Origin: Pseudoscleropodium purum
Taxonomy: Eukaryota > Streptophyta > Bryopsida > Hypnales > Brachytheciaceae
Reading direction: 5' to 3'
DNA length: 64,000 nucleotides
Assembly (NCBI GenBank): GCA_963969395.1
Contig: OZ017798.1
Span: 7,370,173-7,434,172, forward strand
Shown: positions 21,358 to 31,925 of the stretch, piece by piece
Layout of the letters: each line of letters opens with the position of its first letter
Position numbering within the stretch: the stretch's first letter is position 1
The notes under the pieces: model-generated
What the model saw: the letters and a program-made list of their open reading frames with translations, nothing else
Databases searched by the model: none
Told to the model about the DNA's origin: nothing
Position numbers and translations under genes: made by a program

Positions 21358-21896
21358 GACTATAAAATGCATGCTTGAAGACTATATGTTTAAAGATAGG
21401 GCCCTATAGACAATCATGTGTGTATTGCAATCAAGATCGAGTGAAGCCAATAGTAGGAATCTCTACCCAAACTTCCATTGCAATGAATAGTAGAAAATGC
21501 AATTGGTATGATGGTTTATTTTCCAAAAACATCTCAGCAAAATCATTAATTGGGAAATCTGTGTCTGGAAAGTGGAAACCAATTTAGATATTCTAGACCT
21601 ATAGATGAAGTGCATTTCTACATATTTATACTTTCAACAAATTCATTGAGAAGATAGTTTATTTTTAGTTTATACACATCTAGACCTTCAAAATGCTACT
21701 TTCAATTGGAGAAAGTTGTTGTAGATGAGATGCAAAAATGTTGTACCCTTAATGGGAGTGCATGGGAGAAATGTGATGATTTTCAAGTCTAAAGAGTTAT
21801 AAAAAAATGTAATAATGTATCCAATAAGCCCTCCTTTTGTGGTGCCACCATTTTGAAATTATTTGTTAACAATCCAATAGATGTTGGTGTGAGTAC
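21358..21896. other. Unassigned sequence flanking the chromovirus
   Basis: Homology to the inverted-repeat arm stops at 21357. The sequence up to the chromovirus target duplication has short open stretches with stops, and continues across the target site at 36188. It may be an old coding fragment, but no motif allows a name. Confidence 0.35.
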
Positions 21897-21901
21897 CTAT
21901 T

Positions 21902-22154
21902 TGTCATGGGCTAAGCCCAGTTAGAAGCTCGGATGTACACTTGCTAGTCTAAGATAACTTCAGTTCAAAGATAGAACTTAAAGTTAACTTTCAGTTTAAA
22001 GATAGAACTTAAAGTTTACTTTTAGTTAGTTAAAATAAAAGCTAGACAGAGATTAGTATATAAGTAAACATTTATTCATTGTAAACTTAATTTCTAGATT
22101 AATATTATATTTTACTCAGTAGTATATGTTTGTTTTGACATCTATACTCTTATA
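21902..22154 (+). repeat. Chromovirus 5' LTR
   Basis: 253 bp, matching 35962-36182. It is longer than the 3' LTR because of an internal ~32-bp duplication of the AAAGATAGAACTTAAAGTT segment. The terminal CA is mutated to TA. Confidence 0.85.
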
Positions 22155-22345
22155 TAATCCAGAAATTCTCTCTCTTTGAAGGGGCTTAATCTACCCTTGC
22201 TTTTCAAACGGCAAAACTTGGACGAGTTGATTAAGGACTTTATCCACCCTCGTAGTAACGATAGGAGACGACTACAGAACTGGGACGCAAAGGAAAGCTT
22301 TGCGAAGCTTGAGGACATTGGTTGAGGCGTGTCTACTTTTTGGAG

Positions 22346-23850
22346 ATGGAAGACAGCGCGCTTTTCAACGAGGAGAATGAAGAGATCTTGCAGCAGCAGT
22401 AGCAAGAAGAATATACGGAGGAGGACTATCGACGGGAGATTATGAGGTTGCGTTCAGAACTTGCTGAAAAGCAATTGGGAGGTCCATTTTCGTCACAGAT
22501 GATGCCGCAATCTTTGCAACAACAGCAGTATGGAGTTACTGCTCCTTCGTTGCGTAAACGATTGCTGGACATCTCGAAGTTCGATGGTAGTCGGAAGAGC
22601 TACCCGATGTAGAAGGTCAAAGCTGATAACAAGCTTCGAATTGATGAGGTAGTACTCGGGACACCCCAAGACCAAGCAACGTATTTGTTCACTAGGATGG
22701 AGGCAAAAGTGCAGTTGATGGTAGTATCATTCTACCAAAACCAACCGGACTGTGATGCAAGAACTTTTGCTCAGCATCTTGACAGCGTTTTTATCGACCC
22801 AAATGTAGCGGCGTGGGCGTTGAATAGGCTTCAGGCGATGAAGCAATGCAGAGAATCGTTTGCAACATTTTTGCCCAAATTTGAGAAAGAGCTTGGTGAA
22901 AGTTAGCTTACCATGGTTCCTGACATGGTGAAAATTGGATATCTTCGAGGTGCTCTCAACGTGGAGATGCAACGCGCGATGATCGGGCCCGTCACGTATG
23001 TTCACTACGGCACTTTTGTGCAGGCTTTGTTGGTAGTTGGTTCTCAACTCGATTGCCTTCAATATCAGAAAGGCCGTGCATCTCCGATGGCAACAACAAA
23101 TCGCGTGTGGCCCGATGGAGATGAGATGGATTGGACGCCTACCGTTCAAGTAGGAAAGCTTCGAAGACGCCTAACGCTAGATGAACAAGAGAAGTGCCGA
23201 CATGAAGGTTGATGTTTTTTATGTTTGAAGCGTGGCCACCGCGCGAATGATTGTTCGTCAAAGAAGGGTGATGCCCAAGGAAAGATTAAAAAAGAAGACG
23301 TGGAGAAGACCATGAAGGTGCGCGCAGTCAAATCGGACGCAATTTCTCGTCACGAACAAGACACTCCCAACGATATGAATGATGATCGGATCATGAACCG
23401 ACATCATCAACTATTGGAAGGAGATGGTAACGCTTTGAAAGTGGTTGCAAAATCCGCATGGATAAAAGATGGCGATGCGGATTCGGAAAAGGAAATCGTG
23501 GCTACGGAGTCAATGATGACACCACGTCCCATATGTCCATTTGCAGACGCAAAGATGATTGCATTGTGGGATGTTGGACTCAAAACGAATCATCAATATT
23601 GGAAGATGCGGAAGGCTGTTATGGATGGCGAACGCTAACTACCAAAAGAATGGGGCCTACTGATCACAATTAGTGAATGCTTTGTAGATGGAGCCCATCG
23701 GCTACGTTGGCATGCACGAATATGGATACCGGCGTACGAACCACTTCGAATGCGATTGATTCAGTCTATTCATGACTCACCATTGGCTGGACATCCAGGT
23801 TGTGAAGGAACACGAGACTTGCTCGCACGCGAATATACGTGGCCTGGAAT
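22346..23850 (+). pseudogene. Chromovirus gag joined to integrase zinc finger, with PR-RT-RH deleted
   Basis: One reading frame runs from the ATG at 22346 to the hAT-2 insertion. It has a Gln/Glu-rich start, a capsid-like region (e.g. FAQHLDSVFIDP, CRESFATFLPKFEKEL) and a zinc knuckle CFLCLKRGHRANDC at about 23215-23256. After a short linker it enters the integrase HHCC region (HARIWIPAYEPLR, SPLAGHPGCEGTRDLL). Protease, RT and RNase H, normally ~2 kb between knuckle and integrase, are missing without loss of frame. Stops lie near 22400, 22610, 22904, 23212 and 23636 (TAG, TAG, TAG, TGA, TAA), all explainable as C:G to T:A. The last codons before the insertion read WPG. Confidence 0.82.
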
Positions 23851-23867
23851 CAGGGTTGACGAATCTC

Positions 23868-24050
23868 AACGTCCGCCCCAAAATAGCGTCCGTTTTCCGG
23901 ACGTCCGGACGCACGGACGCTAGCGGACGCACCGCCCCTCCCGCCGTCGAAAGGCGGACGCGCGAGGTGGGGCAAACGGGCTGGGCGGACGACCAGGGCG
24001 GTCCGTCGTACAGAGCAGACGGGGCGGACAGACAGGGCGGACTTCGCATT
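23868..24050. repeat. Subterminal CGGAC array of hAT-2
   Basis: GC-rich run of CGTCCG/CGGACG words directly inside the left terminus. No gene starts here, so this copy looks purely subterminal. Confidence 0.75.
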
Positions 24051-24344
24051 GCCATTAGTCATTAGAAAATTTTATATTGTTATGTAATTTGAATGTTACA
24101 CAATCAAAAATGAATGCATCCACGTAAAATAGGATGTACATATAAAAATATTTTTATACGCAAATGAAAATATAGTATCTTTATATATAAATATATATGT
24201 ATAAACAAAATACATGAAAACATAGTTCCAATATCACTATTGAATCCTATACGATCTTTTTAAGATCTAAATCTTTCACATTCTTTTTTGTTTTTAAACA
24301 ATGAAAGGACCATTGTTTTTAAAAAACAAAATTCTCCTCAAATC

Positions 24345-27300
24345 CTATTTTCCACCGGATGGACTACTACCTTCTCCCAAAACAAAAGAAAAATCTGCTG
24401 TACCGAGGAGTTTAGCAGATGATTGACGAGTTGACCGTTGTTGACTTAGACGGACTATTCGCCCTCCAGATTGAACTTCGATGTCCACCTTATGAAATTG
24501 TTTCTTGGTTTCCGGAGAGAAGTCATCGTCCTCTTTACACTTCCTTTTTTGTTTTCTTTTCGGTGATAAATCGACTTCGTTTGCCTTCAAGGTTTTCAAG
24601 TTGCTCTCCACACGATCTACCATCGCTTGAACAACTTCATCATCTCCTTTCCCTTGCCATACTGTGAGGCAGTCTCCATCCAATAGGAAAGCCTTCCAAT
24701 GCCCTATAATATCGCCAATGCGCCTATCAAATGCTGCTGCCACATCTACAGATGAATGTCCTGTGCTTGTTAGTCCATTTGTATCGTAGACAGCACGAAC
24801 TTTTGTAGCCTCTTCCAACTTCGACAATAGAAGGGGTCCTACCTACGAGGGTGTGGTCGTATGCCTTATACTGCTCATCGAACTCTTTTTCATGGTTCAC
24901 CTCCACCCAACTGTCTTCTGGTCCTCTCTCCACTTTTTTATCTGGAAAACGAAAGAACTTTTCGCGTTGCAAGCTCCAATGTCCCCCCATGTTGCGACAA
25001 AACATTTCATGGGCCGCGTCATCTACGATTCCTCAAGCCCACAATTCCACCTCTCTATTGTAAGTCATCCACACATCCAAATCCAATGGTTGCTGAGATT
25101 CCTCGTACAAATCATGCCTCTGTTCATTTGCATTCTACCGGATTGGCTTCCTCCAATGTTGATAATTTTGAAATTTGTACGGCGCTTGATCAAGAGGAAG
25201 ATTCCAACGATTGTACTCGTGGCCTGGAGGCATAGCTTCCAAGATACCAAACATTTTGTAGAACCTAGCACTCAATGGATTACGACACTCGGCACACACC
25301 GAACGAATGAGTGATGCTTTCACAATGCAAGTGACATGGAAAGTGTGGCAACATTGGCCCATGGTTACCGCACCTTCCGGTCCGAAGAGGCCTTGGCAAA
25401 GGCTACAACAACCATCCAAGATTGGAGAGGCTGGATCACAAGCATGCACCACTCGCTTGTCTTTCACATTGATGTGTGTTGAAAGTGTGTTGTAAGGGAC
25501 CCATCCTTCCTCTACTTCTAAGGCCCAATTGATGGGTGGAGCTTGGTCCTTCTTTGTTTGGTTTAACCGCTCAAACATGGCATCCATGTCTCCCCAACAT
25601 GTGATCTCCGTATATCCCTTAGAAGGATGTTGGTCAAACATAGTCTTGAACCAACTCAAAGAGCTTTGAATGGCATCGCAATTTTTATTCGACTCCATTG
25701 CCAATGTTTGAAGACCTGCCATTGCTCGAAATACTACAAAGGGTCTGTCTTGGAGTCTTTGTACCCATGCTAACCATCGAGACTCCAAGCCGCTAGATGG
25801 CATAAACTTCTTCAAATCCAAGGACAATTGCAATCGATTCAACTTGGATTCAACGATTCCTTTTGCTTCAATTGCCTCCTCCAATTTATGCTTCAACTCT
25901 TCAAAGTCACAACTCTCCGTTTGCGTCTCCGCATTCACGTAAACGGATGAAAGCTTTTCCATTGATGGTTGTTGTGTCGCTTTTAACATGCTCATATCGT
26001 GACTTTCTTGTACATTCACAATGGCAGGGTTGTCGCTTGCTTCGGCCTTATCAAAAGGAAGAGAGAGCTTATCTTCACTCTCTTGAATCTCTTGACTGTC
26101 TCCGAGTACAATCACTAGTGAGATTGCAACCTCACTTGAATTCTTGGAGGTCCCTTGCAATTCTGCAATCCGTTTACACATCTTCATCAACTCCTCCATT
26201 TGCCTCGATGATTGTTGATTTAAATGTTCAACCTCACTCTCTGAAGTCTTTAATTTCAACTCCAACACTTTGCACCTTGCTTCCACTCCTCCAAAGTCAG
26301 CAATTTTCTTCTCATATTCTACCAATTGTAGTATGTGAACATCTCTTTCTTCGAAAAGTGGTCCGAAAGTCTTCGTGAGATTCTGAAATGCTATAGCACC
26401 TTTCAACATCTCTGGTGCTATGAAAGAAAACTCCTTGGCCAAATTCATAAAAGTCGGAGCAACTTGCGCTAAAAATTCAGTTGACATCGTCATCTTGAAA
26501 GCTGTATCAAGTATATGTCCAACATTCTTTGGATCTGCAAGTGGACTCATTGGAGCAGCAGTAGCACCATCATCGGGGTTAGACAATCCGCCTATTTCTT
26601 TATAAAGGTTAGCAAACTGAACCGAGAGCTTCAAAAGATTTTCCAATTGTTTTGGATTGGACATGTCTTGCAAGGTTCGATGTAGAGGACTTGGCAATGC
26701 CGCTGTAAACGGAAACTCCTCCGCCCGCCTTTTACGCTCGGAACTCCATAATGAAGATATATTATCAATCGTCACGCCTTGTCCACGAGTCGTATGTACT
26801 TTGTCTTCTAAACTTAACGTTGGACTAGATTCAACGCCTTGATGCACAGGCGGAGATTTGTAGACCAAACTATCAAAACAATTGTTGGCTATCAGACTAT
26901 CAATTGTAGCATTAACCTTTGCCACTTTCTCCGCCAAGACTTCGTCTACTTTACTTTTTGAAGTTTCCCCGCGTTCCGTGCAAACCTTGCCTTTGTTTAC
27001 AAACTCCGTTTGCGTTTGTGCCGCAACATTTGGTGTAAATGTCAAACGTGTTGGAGTTGTGGAAAAGACTTCACCCTCCTGCGCCTCTACATCTTTCTCC
27101 ACATCTTTCCCCACATTTTTTGAAGAGCTTTCATTGATTGCTTTTGTTGGAGATTGTACAGACTGTAATTTTTCAACATTTGAGGCTTTCTCCACACCAT
27201 CCGTTTTCACCTCAATAGTATTTTTTAATATTTTTTTTGTTTCTCCCTCTGAATTGTACAAGTCGGGAATGTCCTTTTGATTGGCTTCAAGTAGAAGTGG

Positions 27301-27799
27301 GCAAGCTACTGTCGTCGAAAACGTGCTCCAATCGATCTTGCGCTCTAATATAAGTTCCGCGTAAACCATACACGCCACGCTATAATTAATATAGCCTTTA
27401 CTTCTGCGCTTGTTTCCGAATAGAACACACCACGCTATAATTAATATAGCCTTTACTTCTGCGCTTGTTTCCGAATAGAACACGCCACACCTCCTCAGAT
27501 CGATGGACAAAATGTTTGTTGTTGCAAGTCCATGGTTTACAACAAAAATCCCGTGTATGACTCTTGTGCAACTCCTAAGGCCACAACTTGTCAATGTGGT
27601 ACATTTTAACATAGGTCCTGCACATTTTTTATGTCCAATACTCTGCATCTTCATCTTCCCACCCGCTCTCTGCTTTAATTGTAGGGTCATTTAAAATGTC
27701 AAGCCGAAGGTCATGCGTAGCCCCCTTCACTTTGCTCTTTTTCTTGGCTTCGCTTCCCGGAGTCACCCCATCCATATTTTGATCACCTTCGCCGTTCAT
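24345..27799 (-). pseudogene. RING-H2 cargo protein of hAT-2, broken by duplication and stops
   Basis: Starts at the ATG at 27799 (MNGEGDQ). The shared cargo N-terminal domain follows (GWEDED, then C--YVKMYHIDKLW, then YAELILERKIDW), with TAA and TAG stops. A 55-bp tandem duplication (about 27370-27480) shifts the frame by one; removing it restores the frame exactly with the long open part 27370-25138. That part has Ser/Thr/Glu-rich and coiled-coil regions and a RING-H2 finger near 25320-25420 (CSLC, then CCHTFHVTC, then CAEC). The frame continues through TAG (25137-25135) and TGA to about 24850, then shifts again to a Lys-rich C-terminus ending at 24345. The intact relative is 47786-49996. 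The RING suggests ubiquitin-ligase activity; that is inferred. Confidence 0.75.
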
Positions 27800-28008
27800 G
27801 ATTGTCAATTGGATTCAATAACCAATTGAAGTGAATAAAAAATCTCACGTGATAGTCAAAAGTGATGGCATCAACCGCAACACAGTAACAAAAGATAGAG
27901 GACCCCAACTCTCCACCCCGTAGGAGCAACTAGCGCATAAAGCAATAGTAGCACATCCAACTTGGCACCGAAGGAGAATTGAAGTGAGAAGAAATGAAAG
28001 TCACTCCA

Positions 28009-28235
28009 CCCTTATAGCCGTCCGCTGTTGGACTTGCCCCGGACCGCGCGAAGCGGCCCCAAACCTCGTGTCTGCCCGTCGCCCCGTCCGACCGCCCTGA
28101 CTGACCGCCCCGTCCAACCGCCCCGTCCACTCGGACTGTCCGCACTGTCCGCCTTCCGACACCGTCCGTGCTTTGGACACGCCGACCGCCCCACTTAAAC
28201 ACTGACCGCCGACAGCGTCCGCCTAGTTGTCCATT
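28009..28235. repeat. CGTCCG array and TATA box upstream of the hAT-2 RING gene
   Basis: GC-rich units of CCGTCCGACCGCCC type. TATAAGGG on the minus strand (28016-28009) lies at the gene-proximal edge, about 210 bp before the ATG at 27799. This is the same array-TATA-ATG order as in the other cargo genes. Confidence 0.7.
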
Positions 28236-29994
28236 GGTGCATCCTATGAGGCCATTATTATTCAAAAAGAGCGGTAACATTTCAAAAATAAAACAGCCTA
28301 ATAATCATTGCTAAATTAGGATCAATGTAATTGATTTATCATTTTTTATTTTTTTTAAATGTAAACCCTAAACTCTAAAACCCTATACCCTAATTACCCT
28401 AAACCTTTTCTTTTCTCCCCTAAATTGTTTTACGAATGAGGGGAATGTGGTTAAGTTGAATATGTTTGAATTATTTATTGATATTATTCCTCTAAATAGG
28501 TTTTGAGAAGATCTAAAGATGGTGGGGATTTTTTCAAAGTTCATTAGGAAATCAAATGTTTTGCAGAAATAATCAATTCCATTTTCATTGTAAGCAAATG
28601 AAATTTTTTAAAAAGGCCCCAATACATAATTAGAATAACAGTTTAATGGATTTCAACCTCATGATATTTAATGAAAGGTTGTGATTTCTCATTAAAAGTG
28701 CATCACGATCTTCAAATGAACATCGAGTCTTTCATATTTTTTAATGAAATTTTGATTAGATTTGAAAACAAAGAAAAAGAATCAATATTTTAACTTTCAA
28801 ATCATGTATGGCTATATTTTTCCTTAAAAACATAGAAAAATTCGTTACTTGAGTTGGTGGAGTAGAATACATTATACACTTATACATGTGCTATATTTAT
28901 TTTGAAGGGTAATTCCAATATTCTTATTTCAGATGTTTTTAAATATTAATTTTAAAAAAGAGGGTTCATTGTTTAAAGATCTAAAAAATTGACAAACATA
29001 ATTTCTATTATAAATAGGAATTGAATTCGGAATTCGAATTTTGAAATGATTCAAATGAATAAGATATTGATTATAAAATATTTCTTCGTTTGAGTTTTCA
29101 AAATGAATTCACGAAACAATTGCAAACTTTTGAACTTAGGTATATGGTATTGTTTTTGGTTTGTACTTTGTCGAGTATAATACTTCAATTTTAATCCTAA
29201 ATAAATGAAAAAATTCCACATGAATGAAATGTTTCTATGTATTGCACAAAGATTTCTACCAATTATTATGATAATTAAATACATTGTTACATTTCATAAA
29301 ATATTCTACATAGAAAAAAAAAATCATTTCAGTTTTCAATCATGATAAACGATGTCTTCTACTCTTTCTGTTATATGTTCGTTTTGTATAACGTGTACAT
29401 TATACAATCTTTGAGAGCAAGGTAGTTCATTTTTGGCTCTCATTGAAATAGAAAATATATTTGTGTTTGGATTTTGAAATCATTATGTATTCTATGGTCT
29501 TGCAAGAATGCATCTTGTTCCTTCCTTTGAATCCTTTTGATATTTTCTTTATTTTCCTTTGTTTTCTGTCTCGTAGGGCTCTTATTATCTTGTTCTCTTC
29601 ATTTGACCAACCTATTTGGCTTGGCTCTTAGTTTTTTGTTTTTTTTAATGTAATGGTTTATGCATATGTTATAAAAAATATATATATTATTTATCTAAAA
29701 TTAATATATTGATGAACAAACGCCTAAAGGCATTGAATGCTTTCACATTTAAAGTTATAAATCTATCATAAATCACTCTTGCAAATTTGAATGATTGAAT
29801 CGAAAATTTGAAAATGTAATTACAAGAGCTTTCAATTCAATCAATTGCATAAATAATAAATGTTGAAATGCAACTTGTATGAGTTTAGCATCTATGAAGA
29901 TTAATTCATGCCATCCACATGCAATTTTCCAATTTAATAAAATGCAATTGAGTACTTCAATTTCTTTCCCTTCAATTCTCCAAGTAACATTCAC
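28236..29994. other. AT-rich interior of hAT-2, no gene seen
   Basis: Long AT-rich stretch with degenerate CCCTAAA/ACCCTA telomere-like words near 28361-28408. Only short chance frames are present. Confidence 0.45.
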
Positions 29995-30155
29995 TTCATA
30001 TCTTTCTCTATTTGTTTATTTATTTTTTGGGAACAAATGAAGAAACCATTTTTGTCTATATTTGCACATGCACTTTTATTTGATTGATGAAGAATAGATC
30101 TATGAAATATATAATCATTGATTTGTTTATGTTGATTTATCTAATATACTTTATG

Positions 30156-30190
<35 letters not shown>

Positions 30191-30659
30191 TTAAAGGAGT
30201 ATGAAAGACAAGATTGACAGATTGTGTTCGAATGTTGTTGATTTTGAAATGATTTAGTACTATATCATTTATAAGAATATTATAATAGTGTTATGTTATA
30301 ATATTCCTAAAACAATTGCAACAAATATTAAAATACATGCTAAGTTAGGTTTGTTAGCCTACCAACTGTTCATTAATAGACATAATTGAATAGCCCCCTT
30401 AAATGAAACATTCAATATCTAATATCTTACAATCCAAATGGTGGATTTGTCTAAAAAATTTTCCACATTTTTTCCAACTAATTTACTACAAGATGCTATG
30501 GTTACATATGCCCCAAAGTATTTTTCTTCTAAGACTTGATATTTGCACTACTATTGGCAGTTTTGAAGTGTTTTTAGTGAAAAGAACTTTACGGGTTAAA
30601 CATCTCTACCGTGAGATTTTGAAAAAAAAACAATTTGCTTCATTAGGTTTAGGGTTTAA

Positions 30660-31050
30660 GATGAGCCGTCCGCCTTGTCCGCCTTGTCCGCTCCGATACC
30701 CATCCGCCCTGTCCACCCCGTCTGCCGCGATATCCATCTGCCCTGTTCGCCCGATTCAGAGTCCGCCCTGTCCGGCCCGACCGCCCCGTCCGCCCCGATA
30801 CCCGTCCACCCCATCCTCCGTCCGCCCCGATACCCATCTACCCCATCCTCCGTCCGCCCTGTCCGTCCGATCGGGCGTCCGCCCTGTCCGCCCCGATACC
30901 CGTCCGCCCGATTACGGCCGTCCGATTGACACGCGAACTCATGTGGTCCGCATGATCTGGACGTCCGCCTCGGGGCGTCCGCATATATATGGGGAGGCGG
31001 ACGGCTCATTCCGAACAATCATTCTCTTTTGGAGTGGGCGGACCAGTACA
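30660..31050. repeat. CGTCCGCC array with TATA motif upstream of the 31214 cargo copy
   Basis: Longer version of the 20430-20690 array, with extra CCGCCCCGATACCCGTC units. A CATATATATGGGG motif near 30981-30993 lies at the gene-proximal side, about 220 bp before the ATG at 31214. Confidence 0.7.
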
Positions 31051-31213
31051 TTGGAAGCTCTATGCGCCCCTTCCGCTTTGAGTGAACGATTGTTGTGGCA
31101 TTGTTACAAATTTTCACAAAATTCACGCTTGTAAAATTTTAATTAATTAATTAAATCAAAATTTTGGTTCTTAAGCTTTCTAATTGTTTCATTCTCTTTG
31201 CTTTAGCTTCATC

Positions 31214-31925
31214 ATGCCGAAAGATAGAACACCCAAAAAAAGTAGTCGAAAGGGAAGACCCCAATTGTTCGATTGGGATGCTTGGGCCGATCCATTGTGC
31301 GTGGGTGAACCGGGATGGGAAGAAGAACCAACAAGAGTGTGGGATTGCTCAATGTGCAAAAAGTATGTGAAAATGACTCACATTCAAAAACTTTGGCAAC
31401 GTGAACGTGTAGAGCACCAAGCGCCACGTTGGGAAGGACAAATGTCTACGTGCCAAAGTGAGCACTTCAAACAACGATACACACAAGTGCATCGAGTTCT
31501 TGGTATTAAAAGCGCCAAACCAAATATAATGAATTATAATGTTATGGCAATGGTTTGGGCAGAGATTGTACTCCACAAGGACGTGGACTGGCGTACTGCT
31601 ACAGGTTGCAATGTAGAGAACTATACGCGCACGGATTCCGTTATAGATACACAGTGGAGGGGTGCAAGCGATTGCATGCCAGAGTGATCCAATCGAGGTT
31701 ATCTACAACAACCTTCAGTTGTTCTACGAGATGCTGAAGATGCGTGGATAGATGACGATGATGACGATGATATGCAAGCGCCTGTCACATTTGGAGTTAA
31801 ACACGAGCGGATAGAAGAATGAGAACGAATTGAATTTGAACAACAAATGCAAGAGGGAACACGCAGAAGCCTTCAAGATCGTGGACGGCAAGATAGGCAT
31901 GGTGGGTCCTACGGACATGAACATG
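31214..31925 (+). pseudogene. Truncated second copy of the Gly/Ser-tailed cargo gene
   Basis: Near-identical to the 5' part of 20232-18970, starting at the ATG at 31214 (MPKDRTPKK). It keeps the shared N-terminal domain but has a TGA at 31685-31687 where the other copy has TGG, plus the shared TGA at 31820-31822. It stops at the LTR junction after GAACATG. The shared stop predates the duplication; the private one arose later. Confidence 0.85.

Larger units (their letters stand above)
23851..31925 (+). mobile_element. hAT-2: cargo-bearing hAT element, right end lost
   Basis: Starts CAGGGTTGACGAATCTCAACGT at 23851, nearly the same as the right end of the 392-bp hAT at 61925-62316 read inward. 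The 8 bases before it, CCTGGAAT (23843-23850), would be the target duplication, but no matching right end is found before the chromovirus resumes at 35229. It contains a terminal GC array, the RING cargo gene (27799-24345), a second GC array, about 1.8 kb of AT-rich DNA, a third array and the truncated cargo copy at 31214. The right part was probably deleted by recombination at the LTR 31926-35228. Confidence 0.75.
29995..31925 (-). repeat. Right arm of the large inverted repeat
   Basis: Inverted counterpart of 19521-21357. The arm ends abruptly at the LTR that begins at 31926. Confidence 0.9.

Noticed and set aside
21358..21896. Possible retroelement coding fragment
   Set aside because: Short frames with several stops and no recognisable catalytic motif; left unassigned.
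28361..28408. Chromosome end suggested by CCCTAAA-like words
   Set aside because: Only a few degenerate copies in the middle of transposon DNA; plant promoters and AT-rich DNA often contain them.
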